64,000 bases of DNA from NCBI GenBank assembly GCA_021234155.1, contig JAJEKV010000054.1:2829702-2893701 (forward strand), given 5' to 3'. Both the position numbers and the translations under genes were made by a program. Shown piece after piece: positions 47,497 through 59,839 of the stretch; the stretch's first letter is position 1; every line of letters begins with the position of its first letter. Below the pieces are notes generated by a model that searched no databases, was not told the origin of the DNA, and saw nothing but the letters and a program-made list of their open reading frames with translations. The stretch comes from Isoetes taiwanensis (taxonomy: Eukaryota > Streptophyta > Lycopodiopsida > Isoetales > Isoetaceae).

Positions 47497-50400
47497 AAAT
47501 GCCTCAATGTCATAGCCTGGACCATTTGCCATCCTCCAATCAAACGTGTAATAATGGAACAAAAATGGATTTATGAATATATATATATGCCATTTTTATG
47601 CATGTTGTGGCCATAAAATACCTGCTTACTTCTTCAGAAAGCGAATGCAGACGTACTTTTCAAAGCCAAGGCCAAATGCAATTGATACATGGCCACCATA
47701 GACTGTACGTATTCTGTACTTATTTCTGACTATTTGTGTATTTCAGGTTAAATTTAGCTACGCCATCATAACCATAGTTATAGCTTGGTGCCTCATATAA
47801 ATGGCCTTTTCCTAGGAATATCTAGCTATTGGAAAAGTTGATAATCTCATGATGCCGTTTTTCGTTTTTTATTTCAAAGCTTGCACAATAGAACATTGTT
47901 GATACAATAGAACACTGTTTGCAGATACAAACCTATATTTCTATAACCGGTTGGCAGATATAGACCTCTATGTTCAATTGTTATAATTCTTCTGTTTTTT
48001 CTTAGCTGAACCTTCGAATAGAACACTGTTGGTCATCCACAATAGATGTTCTATTGTTTTAATTTTCCCGTTTTTCTTTTGGACTAATGGCATTAGTGTC
48101 AAGGACCAATGTTACTTTCTAAAATTTCCTTTTCGATATTCTACTTATATGTTGTATATGACAACTTTAAATGCAGGAATGCTTGGGGTGTTTCCATTTA
48201 TCGACAAGAAAAGTAAGTGTAATATGTTTTACATTTTCATTTATGCATTTTGATATTATGTGTTTCTCAAGTTTACACATATATATACCAGTGTTTGCAT
48301 GTAGATGTTCTTTGTGAGTAGCTTTTCATCAGATTTGCTTCTAATATCGCTTCTAATATCGATTTTCAGCCAACAAGAAAGCAGCATCGAGATATGTCTA
48401 TTGTATATCTCCAAAATTGAAGCCATTTAGGTGTCTGATTTTCATTTTTTCCTTTGTTACAAGTGTATCAGTAAGACCTATTTGCTGAAGTGTTCCTTTT
48501 TAATAATTTGAAGATGCCCATCTATACAAGCTTACTCTTGCTATTGGAATACTTTTTCTTTGCAATCATAGAGGTGTGCATATCATATTGATTGCTTTTA
48601 AAATGTTTGTAATTATTCAGGTGCGAAAATGTGCACACAAGCCTCACTATGTAATTCTTATGTTATCTTATGCACTATCAGCCTTGATCTGTAGCGCACG
48701 GCTTGGAGTGGAGCAGGCACATCTGTTGTTCAACTATTTGAATGGAGAGATAATCTAATGCGTGGCGCTAAGATCAAAAATGTTTTTACGGCCATAGCTA
48801 TCTCTCTGACAATCTCTTCAAGCATAGGAGGTCTAACGTGGCAGTTTTGTTCCATTCTTTTTATATAATGTAAGTAGCAGAAGCATGTCTCCACATGTAG
48901 ATATTGCATGGTCTTTTTATGTATTCTTGATGGAAGTGATAATCTTTTATTACTATTGTTGTTTCGCATATGTACTAAAACAGTTTTTCTACAGAAGCTA
49001 TTGCCAGGAGTAGAGGCACAATTTATGTGGATAGAAAATGGATTGCAGATGTCCAGCAATTCCAAATGTGCAAGTGGCCAAAATACTAGATATTTTTAAG
49101 TAAACCCTATTGTACTTTTTACTGATTTTTCATTTTGCTCTAAGCACAAGGAATGTCTTGGAGCGTTAAATCCTGCACATTTTAGCATCAAATTCAAGTT
49201 CTCATTAACTCCATCATCTGATAAGATCAAAGAGGTTTTGAAACAAGTTTCAAACGAGGGTTTATGCGCGTATGAGTTTGAAATGAGGACTAAAAATGGA
49301 TTCTCTTTGCTCTTCCATAATTTCGAACAGGTAAATGATCTATTTTTCTTGCTTATTACATTAAAATTTATTGCATGCATTTGTTTCTCTATGATGTTGC
49401 ATAGTTTATGACAAATTCAAGTACCGATAGCCTTCTGCTGGCAGCCTGACCTTAGATGCATTACTGAACAATATTTGGAACATTGCTACAGCATGCTTAA
49501 AAGGAGTTTGCAATGGTGAAAGTTCCAATGACTCAGCGCACTTTACGCTTTCCTTAAACATAACAATTGCATCCTTCCATTTTCCAGCTTTCTTGAATTC
49601 ATTTTTTAGAGTTGGCACATCTTATCTATTAAAAAGGCAGCGTGTTGGTATTTGTGTTGGAACGAATGGAACGCCGCATGCGGTGTTCCCTTGCCCCTTC
49701 TGGGACGCTAGGCTTTGAAAATGCATTTATTGCCTCTTTGTTGACATGTTAATTCGTCCTTTGATTAGAGCTGAATATACCTCTAGATTTTTGTAAGTGG
49801 TGACCTGCTTCTGCTATACTTCTTTTGCATTTCTAAGTTTGAGAAAACAATGCAGATTTATAGCATTTTGAAACATTAGCTCTTTTATCAACGTTGCAAA
49901 TGTGAAGAGCTGCGAGTAGTTTGGCTATGAATTGAATGCGTTTGCAGATATTCTTGCTCAAGTACTGCAATAATCTAGCATCGGATATTGAAATGCCAAC
50001 TCCGTCCATCAAGTGGATGCCAAGTTTTGCAAGTTGCCTAGCATGTAAGCTTGACAATTTGCATTTTAAGCTTTGGAATCGTATAGCCGTAGGCACATTA
50101 CAAATGAAGCTTTGGAATCATATAGCCATAGGCACATTACAAATGATTCTCCTAGAAGTCTTTATTAGTTTCAAATCCATTTTCACCTATAACAGGTTCT
50201 GCCTTGGTTACCTTTTAATATCTTACATCTTTGGTTCATTTTTCATTGTGGACGCATGCATCAAGTGCTGCACAAACATAAAACTTGCCTTAATCTGATC
50301 CTTTGTTCATAGCCAGATATTTTTATATAGTAGGACTAGCACAACTAAAAAATACTTATTGATGAGTTGAACATGTGCTTTGTTTTCAAGACTGATATGC

Positions 50401-52387
50401 TTCTTAGTTTGTGCCAAAGATGATGGTTTCGCTTTTAGGTGATTTCTTGCTTTTGCATTGGTATGATGATTTTGCAACATTAACTCAATCAAGAAGGTAT
50501 GAAAGATAAAAAAAATTTGTTTGATATTTGAAGTATGCAATCATTATGCTGATTCTATGGTGTTACATGCATGGACTCTTACATGAAATTGTTTGCACCA
50601 ACTTAACATCCACCGTTTCATGGCATGGGACTATTTCAGGAACTGCCGCCTTATCTGCAAACACACCTTTAAGGCTATCACATCTTGGACTACAAGCATG
50701 ACTTGGATAGACGGTCTGCTACAACAATCTATTGTTAGGGTCTGCTACAACAGTCCATTGTTGTAAGGCACACCCATGTACAATTTGAAGATTCTTTAAA
50801 GGGAGCCGGTTTTAAAAGTTGCCCTGCATGATATTTGGTACTGAATCTATAAATTAAATGAATTTAGTTTCTCAAACATGCACACAATTTCAATTTGATT
50901 TTTTCAGGGTATTATTTTATGCATCTTTAAGGATTATTATATGTCTTGAACAATCTCATTGATAAACTCCAGCATAGGAGTGCATGTGAACGATGTGCTG
51001 CCTCTTTAAAAGTTATATCGGTTGTGTTTGCACTGTCAGCATATGGTTATGATTGTTGAGTATGTAAATCTAGAATAGAATAGAATGGACGCCTTTTGTT
51101 TCAAATGCACATGTACCAATTACACATCTACAAATTCAAATTATCCATTGCACTTCACATTCACGCATTTCTTCTACAAAGCCAACATCCTTAGCATTAC
51201 ACATATCTACAAATGTAGAATTACGTCTATACATTTCTACAAAGCCAAAATCCTAAGTAGAGAAGAAAGCACTAAGATCACTTTTGGTTTATAACCTTGG
51301 CATCTAAATTCTATTTACACTCCATGAAATCAATCCATTTACCATTTGACATATCTATTTTATGCATGCTACATTTTGGTCCACCAACAATCCATTTCAT
51401 TCAACCTACATATTTCATAATATTTCCCTATTCCATGCACCCACGGCTAATGCCCTGCATTGTTGTACATATTATTTCTCACCTAATTCAATTCTACATT
51501 TCGTGCTTGGAGATTTCTTAGGGAATCTATGAAATAGGCCCAAAGCTTTAACAGAAAATTCCCAATCCGTTATGTTATCTTCTAACATAACAAATTCTAT
51601 TAATTTTGCATTTACACTAACACCTTCAGTTCAATCCATGTCCACACCCAATCCATTATGTTAACTTCTAACATAACGGATTTTGTTAAATTGATATTCA
51701 CATTAAGGCATTATGTTCACACATACACATTATATTAACTTCAAACATACCTAATTTTGAAGGATATAGAAAAAATCCTTAGCTGTAGATACTTTGTCAA
51801 ATCAAACCAAGGCTTTGAAACATCTAGAAACTAATCTTGCTCAAGGTGCAGCAGTATTGAGTACAAAATGTGTTTTATACTATGCCCTCGTTTACTAATT
51901 TAGCATTCTTCATGCCCTTTGATATCATTGAGATAACAATTTGTACAGCCTACAAAAATTTTAGAGATATGAAATTCTGAGTAAAACCTGAAGTTGACAT
52001 GAGATATGTTTCCACAGATGAGCCAAGAGATTCAATGTTTTGGTAAACATTTGCACTTTCTGTAAATTCTCACTTGTAGTTCAACTATGTGTTCAGCCCA
52101 GCCATTCACATATATGGATTTCATAAGCGATGATGAAGTGGAGAATGACATGCCCAACAATTCTGTAAGTCTGGAAATGTCTAGAATGGAGGCCTTTGAT
52201 ATGTTAGATGCCATAGCAGTTGATTATAATTCTAGATAACCTAAGGAATGCAATTCCCACTTGATAGAACTGATTGGTTGGAACATGTGAAGAATCAGCA
52301 TTGTCATATGCATTCTCAAAATGTACAAGTTTCTCAGTCTCTATTATGGAAGGACGTCTTGTCCTTTAATATTGGCCCTGTGAGAAA
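47497..52387. other. Intergenic region right of copia; scattered exon-like frames
   Basis: Several + strand open stretches have good splice borders but no family I recognise: about 48177-48213 (CAG|GAATGCTTGG ... AAA|GTAAGTG), 48621-48757, 49145-49330 and 49947-50041. TTAGCTGAACCTTCGAAT occurs at 42060 and again at about 48003. A 37-bp tandem repeat (GCTTTGGAATCGTATAGCCG) lies at 50067-50144. From 50.1 to 52.4 kb nothing is recognised. Confidence 0.35.
49145..49330 (+). other. Possible coding exon, family unknown
   Basis: Sixty-two codons, open between an acceptor TCTAAG and a donor CAG|GTAAAT, reading HKECLGALNPAHFSIKFKFS ... YEFEMRTKNGFSLLFHNFEQ. The composition looks coding. The - strand ORF here is then the shadow. 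It could belong with the neighbouring exon-like pieces to one gene on +, perhaps interrupted by the copia insertion. Confidence 0.3.
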
Positions 52388-53154
52388 TGGGCATCGAATT
52401 CCAGCTGATTCCGTCATCTTATGAATGCCAATTTCCCAACTGCTTGCCCACTCACGTACTTGCTAATACCATTATGAATGCTCTTGCAATATAGATTCTA
52501 CTTGAAATATTTCTATTAATGGCATATTCAACAAAACTTGGATTTAATCAGATATAATAGACAGGGATATCATTTTAAAGTTATATGTACTGTTTAATTC
52601 TTCTTGGTTCTTATATAATTTTTATAAGTTCTAAATATATGACTTTATCTTTAAATTTAAAGTATAATTGTTATAAAAGCATTTAATTTCATTTGCTTCC
52701 TAAACTAATTTTCACTTGAATCTATATAGAATTAGACATTTCAATGATATAAAATTTTTATTTTCAATGATTTCTTAACAAATTTAAAATTTGCCAATCA
52801 GGATAATTTGTAAATGAAATATGATGGTTTGATAAGTGATTGACTTATCACTATATGAGAATTTTACAATTTAGATTTACCACTTTAAAAAAAGTATTAG
52901 ATTAAGATTAATTAAAAAATAAAGTTTATGATTTAATAACAAATACTAAATAGTTTATTATTGATGAAATAAATATATATTATAAATTACTTTAAAAATT
53001 AACTATTCAAATTTTTTTAATTAAAACATATAATCATTTGATTAATTTCATCAAAATTGTTTTTAAACTTTTTGAAACAATAACATTTTAATCATATAGA
53101 GTCATATGAGATTAGTGTAGAAAGCAATTTTAAACTTTGATAACTATTAATTTA

Positions 53155-53465
53155 ACTATAAACTATTCTAACTATAAACTATTCTAACTATTCTAACTAT
53201 TCTATTCTAACTATTCTAACTATAAACTATTCTAACTATTTTATACTATTCTAACTATAAACTATTCTAACTATTCTAACTATTCTATACTATTCTAACT
53301 ATTCTATTCTAACTATTCTAACTATTCTATTCTATTCTATTCTAACTATTCTAACTATTCTATTCTAACTATTCTATACTATTCTAACTATTCTAACTAT
53401 AAACTATTCTAACTATTCTAACTATTCTAACTATAAACTATTCTAACTATTCTATTCTATTTCTA
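53155..53465. repeat. CTATTCTAA minisatellite, about 310 bp
   Basis: Irregular tandem array of CTATTCTAA and CTATAAA units, strand-biased in composition. It lies between the two copies of the AT-rich unit. Confidence 0.93.
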
Positions 53466-53665
53466 TTCTTATATAATTTTTATAAGTTCTAAATATATGA
53501 CTTTATCTTTAAATTTAAAGTATAATTGTTATAAAAGCATTTAATTTCCTTTGCTTTCTAAACTAATTTTCACTTGAATCTATATAGGATTAGACATTTC
53601 AAGGATATAAAATTTTTATTTTCAATGATTTTCTTAACAAATTTAAAATTTGCCAATCAGGATAA

Positions 53666-54385
53666 TTTGTAAATGAACCTAAGCTGCCATTTGATCTGAA
53701 ATTTCTAAACAGAAAATGCAAGGTTGATAATGGTTTTTTCATTGGACAGAAGGGCCATATGGCTAAAATGGAGGAAAAGAGAAATGATTTTTATGTTAAG
53801 AGGATATGGCGCACCTACTGTCCCTTCTTCAAGTGTAACTGTGAGATACTTACTGATGGCAGAAACAAATGCAAGGATAACATCTTATGGTTTGACCATG
53901 TAATTTGGTACGTAATGAATAATCTGGAATTAGTATGGCCTGACAGTAATATTCAGATGAGATTCCATGAATTCACGGTTTTTCTCTCTTCTGATCTGGT
54001 GAAAGAAGCTGTTCTGGCATATGTGGGGTATCTGTCTATAAGGGAAATGATGATAAAAATGACTGCTAGGGTTGCTGAAAACCCTAATGTTGACTCGAAG
54101 ATGGAGTTTGGTAACTCCAAAGCTGCTGAATTACTGGAAAAAACTATAAAACCTCTGAGTTTCTTGGCCAAGCATTTACATGATAATAGCAGCATGAATT
54201 ACGCTTCCAAAAGGAAGAGTGCTACTTTTGAGAACCCCTCCAGCAATATACTCAGGCCTCCCAAAATCAAAAAGAGGCGTCCGGCTGCTGAATATACTTG
54301 TCTTGACTCACAGGAAAAATCTGATGCACCAATGGAAAAGGAGGTCTCTGCTGCACGAGTACATAATAATATCAAGTTCAATTGA
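53666..54385 (+). CDS. Unrecognised protein ORF carried by the AT-rich element
   Basis: An open frame of 240 codons; the first Met in it is at 53759, giving 208 residues. It starts inside the cassette (PKLPFDLKFLNRKCKVDN), then has WRTYCPFFKCNCEI, a Cys-rich patch (C..KCNC...C..C), and WFDHVIWYVMNNLELVW. A lysine-rich PPKIKKRRPAAEY near the C-terminus looks like a nuclear signal. There is no signal peptide or membrane segment. The cassette is followed by an A11 run (about 54627-54637). Base composition is less AT-rich than its surroundings. It may be a captured host gene fragment or a remnant of the element's own gene. I do not know the family. Confidence 0.45.
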   Translation, partial: FVNEPKLPFDLKFLNRKCKVDNGFFIGQKGHMAKMEEKRNDFYVKRIWRTYCPFFKCNCEILTDGRNKCKDNILWFDHVIWYVMNNLELVWPDSNIQMRFHEFTVFLSSDLVKEAVLAYVGYLSIREMMIKMTARVAENPNVDSKMEFGNSKAAELLEKTIKPLSFLAKHLHDNSSMNYASKRKSATFENPSSNILRPPKIKKRRPAAEYTCLDSQEKSDAPMEKEVSAARVHNNIKFN

Positions 54386-54689
54386 CAGCTATGAAAAATG
54401 GTAAAAAAAGTTTTTTCTGAAGTATACTTTCCTATTGCTGAGAAGCAATTTTTATTTTGAGAAGCAATTTCTATTTTATCTGAACTACAGATATATATTT
54501 TCTCTCTCTTATGAATATCAAAAAAAAATTTATGCATGTTGTCTTTGTCAATGGTATGCCTGACTGGGCTGATTATGACTTGGCATTTGCATCTGGCCAC
54601 AGTGCCAATATTATCTTACTTGATAAAAAAAAAAATTAGTATAACCCCCCTATGATGTACAGAGAAAAAGAAGAGAATTATACACAAGG
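54386..54689. other. 3' part of the cassette with A-rich tracts
   Basis: Non-coding tail after the ORF, with A9 and A11 runs, ending where the AT-rich unit resumes (TGATGGTTTGATAAGTG). No target duplication flanks the cassette. Relative to unit 1, five bases are replaced. Confidence 0.5.
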
Positions 54690-55683
54690 ACTGATGGTTT
54701 GATAAGTGATTGACTTATAACTATATGAGAATTTTCCAATTTACACTTACCACTTTAAAAATACTTTAAAAAGGTATTAGATTAAGATTAATTAAAAGAT
54801 AAAGTTTATGATTTAATAACAAATACTAAATAGTTTATTATTAATGAAATAAATATATATTGAAAATTACTTTAAAAATAAACTATTCAAATTTTTTTAG
54901 TTAAAACATATAATCATTTTATTCATTTCATCTAAACTGTTTTTAAACGTTTTGAAAAATAACATTTTAATCATATAGAGTCATCTGAGATGAAAATTTA
55001 ATTTTAAATAGAATAAAGTAAAAATTAGTCTAGAAAGCAATTTTAAATTTTGATAACTATCACACTTTTTATCTAAAGAAATTGAAAATTCTATAAAAGT
55101 CAACGAGAGTTAAAAATACATATAATCTTATCATGGCATCCTTGAAGGATTATTAGATTTGAATAAGTCCAATTTTTGTTAAATACGTCATACTAACAAT
55201 TAAGTTTCTATTATCCAAGTCGGAAAGAGTCAAATAAAGTAATTTTCATTCAAGAGGAAGTAAGCCAACTTCTGCTAAGAGCATTGCATGCGTTTGATTC
55301 ACTTAGGAGGAAACATTTTTGAACATCCTCGACCTTGGCCCATATTTCTTTAGAGAGGCCAAGCCCCCCACACTTGGCACCTATAGAGCGAAGCTGGTTA
55401 CCAGTGTCTTGTAAATAAATTTCTCAAATTCCACTTTATTAACGTGATTATTCTTACATAAGCACATAACACTATATAGAGCCCGCATGCCACCTATTGC
55501 TCTTCACTCTATCCCATATTCCATTTGTATCCATCTGCCACCCCAATTCCCAAATACTTATATGTATATGTTTGTTCCAAAGCCTCTCCTTCATACATCA
55601 TATTTACATTTTATTTTCCAGTAATAACCATCACCTTGATTTTTCCTTTGTTCATAAGCATATTTATGGAGATGCTAAATGAT

Positions 55684-55911
55684 TCAAGGGCATTTAATTG
55701 TTGTTGTGGACCTGATGACATTTGAGACAGAATTAATATCGTCTGCATAAAGCAACAATCCTGCAATTCTCGCTACTGCACCTCCTTCTCGTCTTAGGCG
55801 TGATTCTAATTCATCAATCAAAAAGAAGAGTTGGAGATGACAATTTGTTATAAGAAGCTTCTTTCTATATGCAGATGGAACCTCAATATATGAAGATATT
55901 TTCTTTGTCAT
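55684..55911 (-). pseudogene. LINE reverse-transcriptase relic in copy C
   Basis: On -, LIDELESRLRREGGAVARIA followed by LLLYADDINSVSN gives the region before and including an intact YADD box. It corresponds to the broken region at 35.0 kb in copy A and 40.0 kb in copy B, where small LTR elements are inserted. Confidence 0.82.
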
Positions 55912-56636
55912 GACACCTTACCTTCTTCAACAATGTTGGCACGGAGTCAATGCTAAGATAAGAACAAATACTCAATGCATAAAGGCATCCAACTTAGGAG
56001 AACCACGTCTAAGCATGAAAGGTTTTTAAAAACTATCTCTAAAATGTCCATTCCTCCACTTGATTAAAAGAAGAAAAGCAATAAACTTGCATAAAAAAAC
56101 ACAAGATAGATATATAGATAGATAGATAGTATTTTTACGTCATGCCACATTGGCAGCATCCATGAGGACATATGACGGACCCCCAGAGACTTGAACACAA
56201 GAAAATAGGCCAATGGTCCATATCCATTGATGATTCTCAACTTCATCTATTCACTGATCTCCCAGTGCATATAAACTATTAGAGGGACATCTGATGTAAT
56301 GATATATAATAGACAAACCTAGAGCTACAAAGTTCAAGAGCATATTAAAAAGCACAAGTTCTGAGAAAACCAGATAGACTAGAAACATGTGCCTGGCAAT
56401 GCCAAGCATTATCCAAGGGTGTCTATAATGGGCAGCGAGCAATAGATTTTGCATTAGTGGAATGTTATAGACATAATCGAGTTTGTAGATGGAATGGAAT
56501 GCCAACTCACATAGGGTGTTTTTTGCATGATTATTATTCCATGGAATGCACCTTCACATGATGACTAGATTTTCTTTGTAGGTGTACATATAATATGGAT
56601 TAAGCTTGTATAAAACATGTCTACTCTAACCAACCA

Positions 56637-57713
56637 AAGTTACAAAAGCAAGGAAGTTCAGAAACAAACAGAAGGTTACCTATAAATATAAGAAACATAA
56701 AAATAGGAGTCCTAAATGCATACATGTGGTCTATGCGCGTAAGCACCATTGTTAACACCCGGCAATATGTTTTCCTCAATAAATCCTGTATAATATTGTT
56801 TCATAAGACTTTTTGTATTTTCTTAGATTTTCCGTATGTTATGTTGAATGAACGGAAGTGTATGTTGGTTGGCTTTACTAAGATTTGTGTAGCACGCCCT
56901 ATTCATCGTGATCTGCCTCAGACAATTGTTGTTCAAAGTGGGCCCATGTTCTTTCCATTCAAGCTACGTTTGTTAAATGGCCCAGAGCTAGCTCTCATGT
57001 TCCCTGAGGCCCCTCTCTTTGCTCAATTTCGTAAGTCTTACCAGCAGGCTCCTCCAGTTGCCTATGCTACAAATCCTACTCCTAGCTCTGCTCCTTCTTC
57101 AATGGATGTCTCTTATTCCCCTGTGACTTCTTCTACATCTATTCTAGCTGGTGGTCCCGCGCCTTTGCTGCTGGATCAACAGAGGCAAAGGTTGGATGAG
57201 ATTCAGAGGTCGCAAGAGCAGGTGGAAGCAGCTCGTGGGCAGTACATGGACATTGATCGTCGTGGTGCCCACCCTCCACCTAAACATCCACCGGCTCTTC
57301 ATCAACCTCGAAAGTCAGCTAAGGGTTCTAACACCTCTGCATCTCAGCTCTCCTCTACACTTGCTATACGTGATTCTGATCCTTCTGCTGCATGTGATCG
57401 CTTTGCTCCACTTCAATGGGCTGATTTGGCTGAAGATAATACTGTCTTGTCGAAGGACCAAGTTACATCTTCAAACTCTCCTGAGATTCCGGTAGTCATA
57501 TCGGATTTGACGTCATTAAAGGTTGAATGCGGTTAGACTCTTAAGCAGAGCCTTATCTCCTTTTACTTATCTAGTATGGAGTAAGCACATGGTGTCGCAG
57601 GCTCGTGTTCCAGCAGCATCCTCTTGTGTTTACACAACTAGATGAGAAATATTCATTTTGTACTTATTCTTGCTCATTAATAAACTTTTTGTTCGTCCTT
57701 CAAAAAAAAAAAA
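56637..57713 (+). mobile_element. Probable retroposed sequence with ORF and poly-A
   Basis: A 270-codon frame (56724-57536) is followed by a 3' UTR with ATTAATAAAC and A12 (57702-57713). The N-terminal 30-40 codons are probably untranslated. From about residue 37 it reads DFPYVMLNERKCMLVGFTKI, IHRDLPQTIVVQSG and FPFKLRLLNGPELALMFPE, then a Pro/Ser/Gln-rich region and DRFAPLQWADLAED near the end. The last motif resembles the close of plant LINE ORF1 proteins. I read it as an ORF1-type or LINE-derived retroposed copy; a processed host mRNA is the alternative. Target duplication not found. Confidence 0.4.
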
Positions 57714-58614
57714 CTAAATGGTGTTGATTTTATACGTATTAAACAAGGTGACCTAGCAAACGCACTAATGACCTGCGTTTGCACCACAAAAATGAATCTT
57801 TCAAAGAGATTCCCTAAAAAAACCCTAAATTTTGCCATTTTTGGAGGGTCATTAACAAAAATGGCCCTCTGTTTCAAATTTAAGGTGTCGTTTTAGGATG
57901 GTCATGTCATAACTTGAACATGTTTTTTTATTTCAACATGCATATTTGGGGTCTAAAAATGTATGTTGTATTTAGTCTTTTATGCAAACTTGTCTAACAT
58001 GCCAAAATCAAGAGAGTGCAAAAAATCGTGCAAATGAAGCTCCTAAGCATTTCGTAGTAAAATTATGCATACATTACCGGTGGCTTTGGTGAGCAAATGC
58101 TAATAGGGCAAGCAACCGCACTTTGCTACCCAAAAAAAAAAATTGTTGTCAAGCTACGAGCCCATAGCATGAAAAAACAATGTTGTCGGGCTACACATTA
58201 TGCGGTTAAATAAAGAGAAAAAAGTCGGATAGCAAAAGATAATACTTGGATAATACATGCACGGTTTTAGGAAAGGCCCATAAAACAGTAGGTAAGAAAA
58301 CAATCAATTAGGGTCGTGGAGTGAAAAATAAGTAGGTTTGAAAAAAACCCGGTGGGTAAGAAAATGACACGGTAGATAGTGCCTATCTTGGCGCATGGGC
58401 AAAGTTTTGATTCTATGCTATGCGTGCATAGGAAAGGTTTTTTTCTTTGTTCTGAGTTTGCCCTTTTTCTCTTAGAAATTGGCCTGATGCTTTTGCCTGT
58501 CTTTTTGGTCGAGATTGCAGCCCGTTGGCTCCGGATTTAGCGCCAGATTGCAGCTTAGAGGTGGATTCTGCGTTGCCAAGTAAGTATTTCAAACCCTTTT
58601 GGCGTTTAGGAAAT

Positions 58615-58725
58615 TTGGTCGGCCAAGCTCTTCTCAGGTCGGCATCATGGACAGTTCTTATTGATCGGCCAGGCTCTTCTCAGGTCGGCCAAGATCTTCT
58701 CAGATCTTATCATGGACAGATACTT
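58615..58725. repeat. Short tandem repeat (CTCTTCTCAGGTCGGC)
   Basis: CGGCCAAGCTCTTCTCAGGT and close variants occur three times, with two copies of ATCATGGACAG. It lies inside the 3.1-kb element. Confidence 0.8.
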
Positions 58726-59839
58726 TCATAGCTGCAAAAATTGCAAAACAAGGGTTTTGGCACAGTTCTGGGTTCTCCAAAAACGACTTTTTCTGTTGAG
58801 AAAACATGGGTTTCGGTTTGTTTTGTTTTTATCAATGGACATCTTCTTCAAAGCAGATTGAATGTTTTTGCAGAAACTACATAACAAGAAGGTCAAACAA
58901 CAACAGAAAGACAGAAAATGATATAGTTTGTTTTGTAGTTTGTTGTTTACTTCAATGGTAGGTTGGATCAGCCTGTGGGTTTGGAGGTTCGAATCCTCTA
59001 CTGCCTTAATCTCTCTGCCATATTAACTTTAAAAGCACTTGTGTCTATTATTAAGCTTTGAGTGCATCTTCCATCAGAGCTCTTGCATCTTGTGTCTTGC
59101 TTTGAATGCTTCACAACATTAATGACACTTTGCAGGCGCAATCTTGCATCAGAGTTCTTGCAACCAGAGCTTTTTTAGCATGAGGTAAGAATATAATATG
59201 TATGATCTAAAGATTTTGCAATATCTACTCTGAAACTTTATGGAAAAGCATTTTGCACATGTTTGGAGATGAATTTGTTCCTTTTTCTTTTAAGGTGATT
59301 TGAAAGATGATTTTGCAGGTGGATTTTGGCAATTTTGCAAGTACTTTAAGGTAAAATTTTAAGATAATTTGAGTTGTTTCTTTTCTTTGTAAGAAATTTC
59401 TAGAGCCAAATACGTGTAGTTGCCATGTTTTTGGAAGAGTTGCTTGTCTCTGGAAGCATGTCAAATTAATTTATGCTTTAGACTCTTACTTGTAATGGAA
59501 TATGGAAGTTGATAACCTCTTGTGAACTCTTTGAAAGATATAGCAATTGAAATATAGCATTTGGATCATCAGTTACAGTTTATAAGACTTTGTGTAGGAG
59601 GTTCGTTTCTGCCAAAGCATCCAGGTTCTCCATTCCCTTTTGCAGCCTTTTGCAAGTTGGTCCATACACATATCAGCAATTTTGTTCTCGAGATGTATTC
59701 TTGTTTTACATTTTGAGTTCAATTGGATCATGCTTGACTGCTTGCAGGTGTTTGGATCCTCTAGAATTTGGAAGTCAATAGGTTTTGTATACTTAAGTGA
59801 CAACTTTACAAGTCTAGACAACCTAGCATAAGTGAGAAA

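Larger units (their letters stand above)
52516..55190. mobile_element. AT-rich 2.7-kb element with imperfect TIRs, inserted in copy C
   Basis: The insert ends are inverted and similar: left TGGCATATTCAACAAAACTT (from 52520), right on - TGACGTATTTAACAAAAATT (from 55190), both followed by GGA(T/C)TTA. Inside are two direct units of about 540 bp (52609-53147, and 53465-53677 plus 54690-55050) separated by a minisatellite. The second unit is split by a 1-kb cassette with a 208-codon ORF. Copies A and B give the empty site TTCTACTATCAATT. A TA duplication is possible but not certain. No transposase seen. Confidence 0.7.
52388..56636. repeat. Segmental duplication, copy C (interrupted)
   Basis: 52388-52515 matches copy A from about 34248 and copy B from about 37986. 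After a 2.7-kb insertion the match resumes at 55191 (CTAACAATTAAGTTTCTATT) and runs to about 56636. It keeps the LINE relic but lacks the GH17 exon, the TRIM element and the other insertions of copy B. A (GATA)n tract lies at about 56107-56130. Confidence 0.82.

Noticed and set aside
58940-59010. tRNA-like stretch with GGAGGTTCGAATCCTCT T-arm
   Set aside because: The T-arm pairs, but I could not build a matching acceptor stem or a proper anticodon arm. Probably chance or a decayed tRNA-derived sequence.
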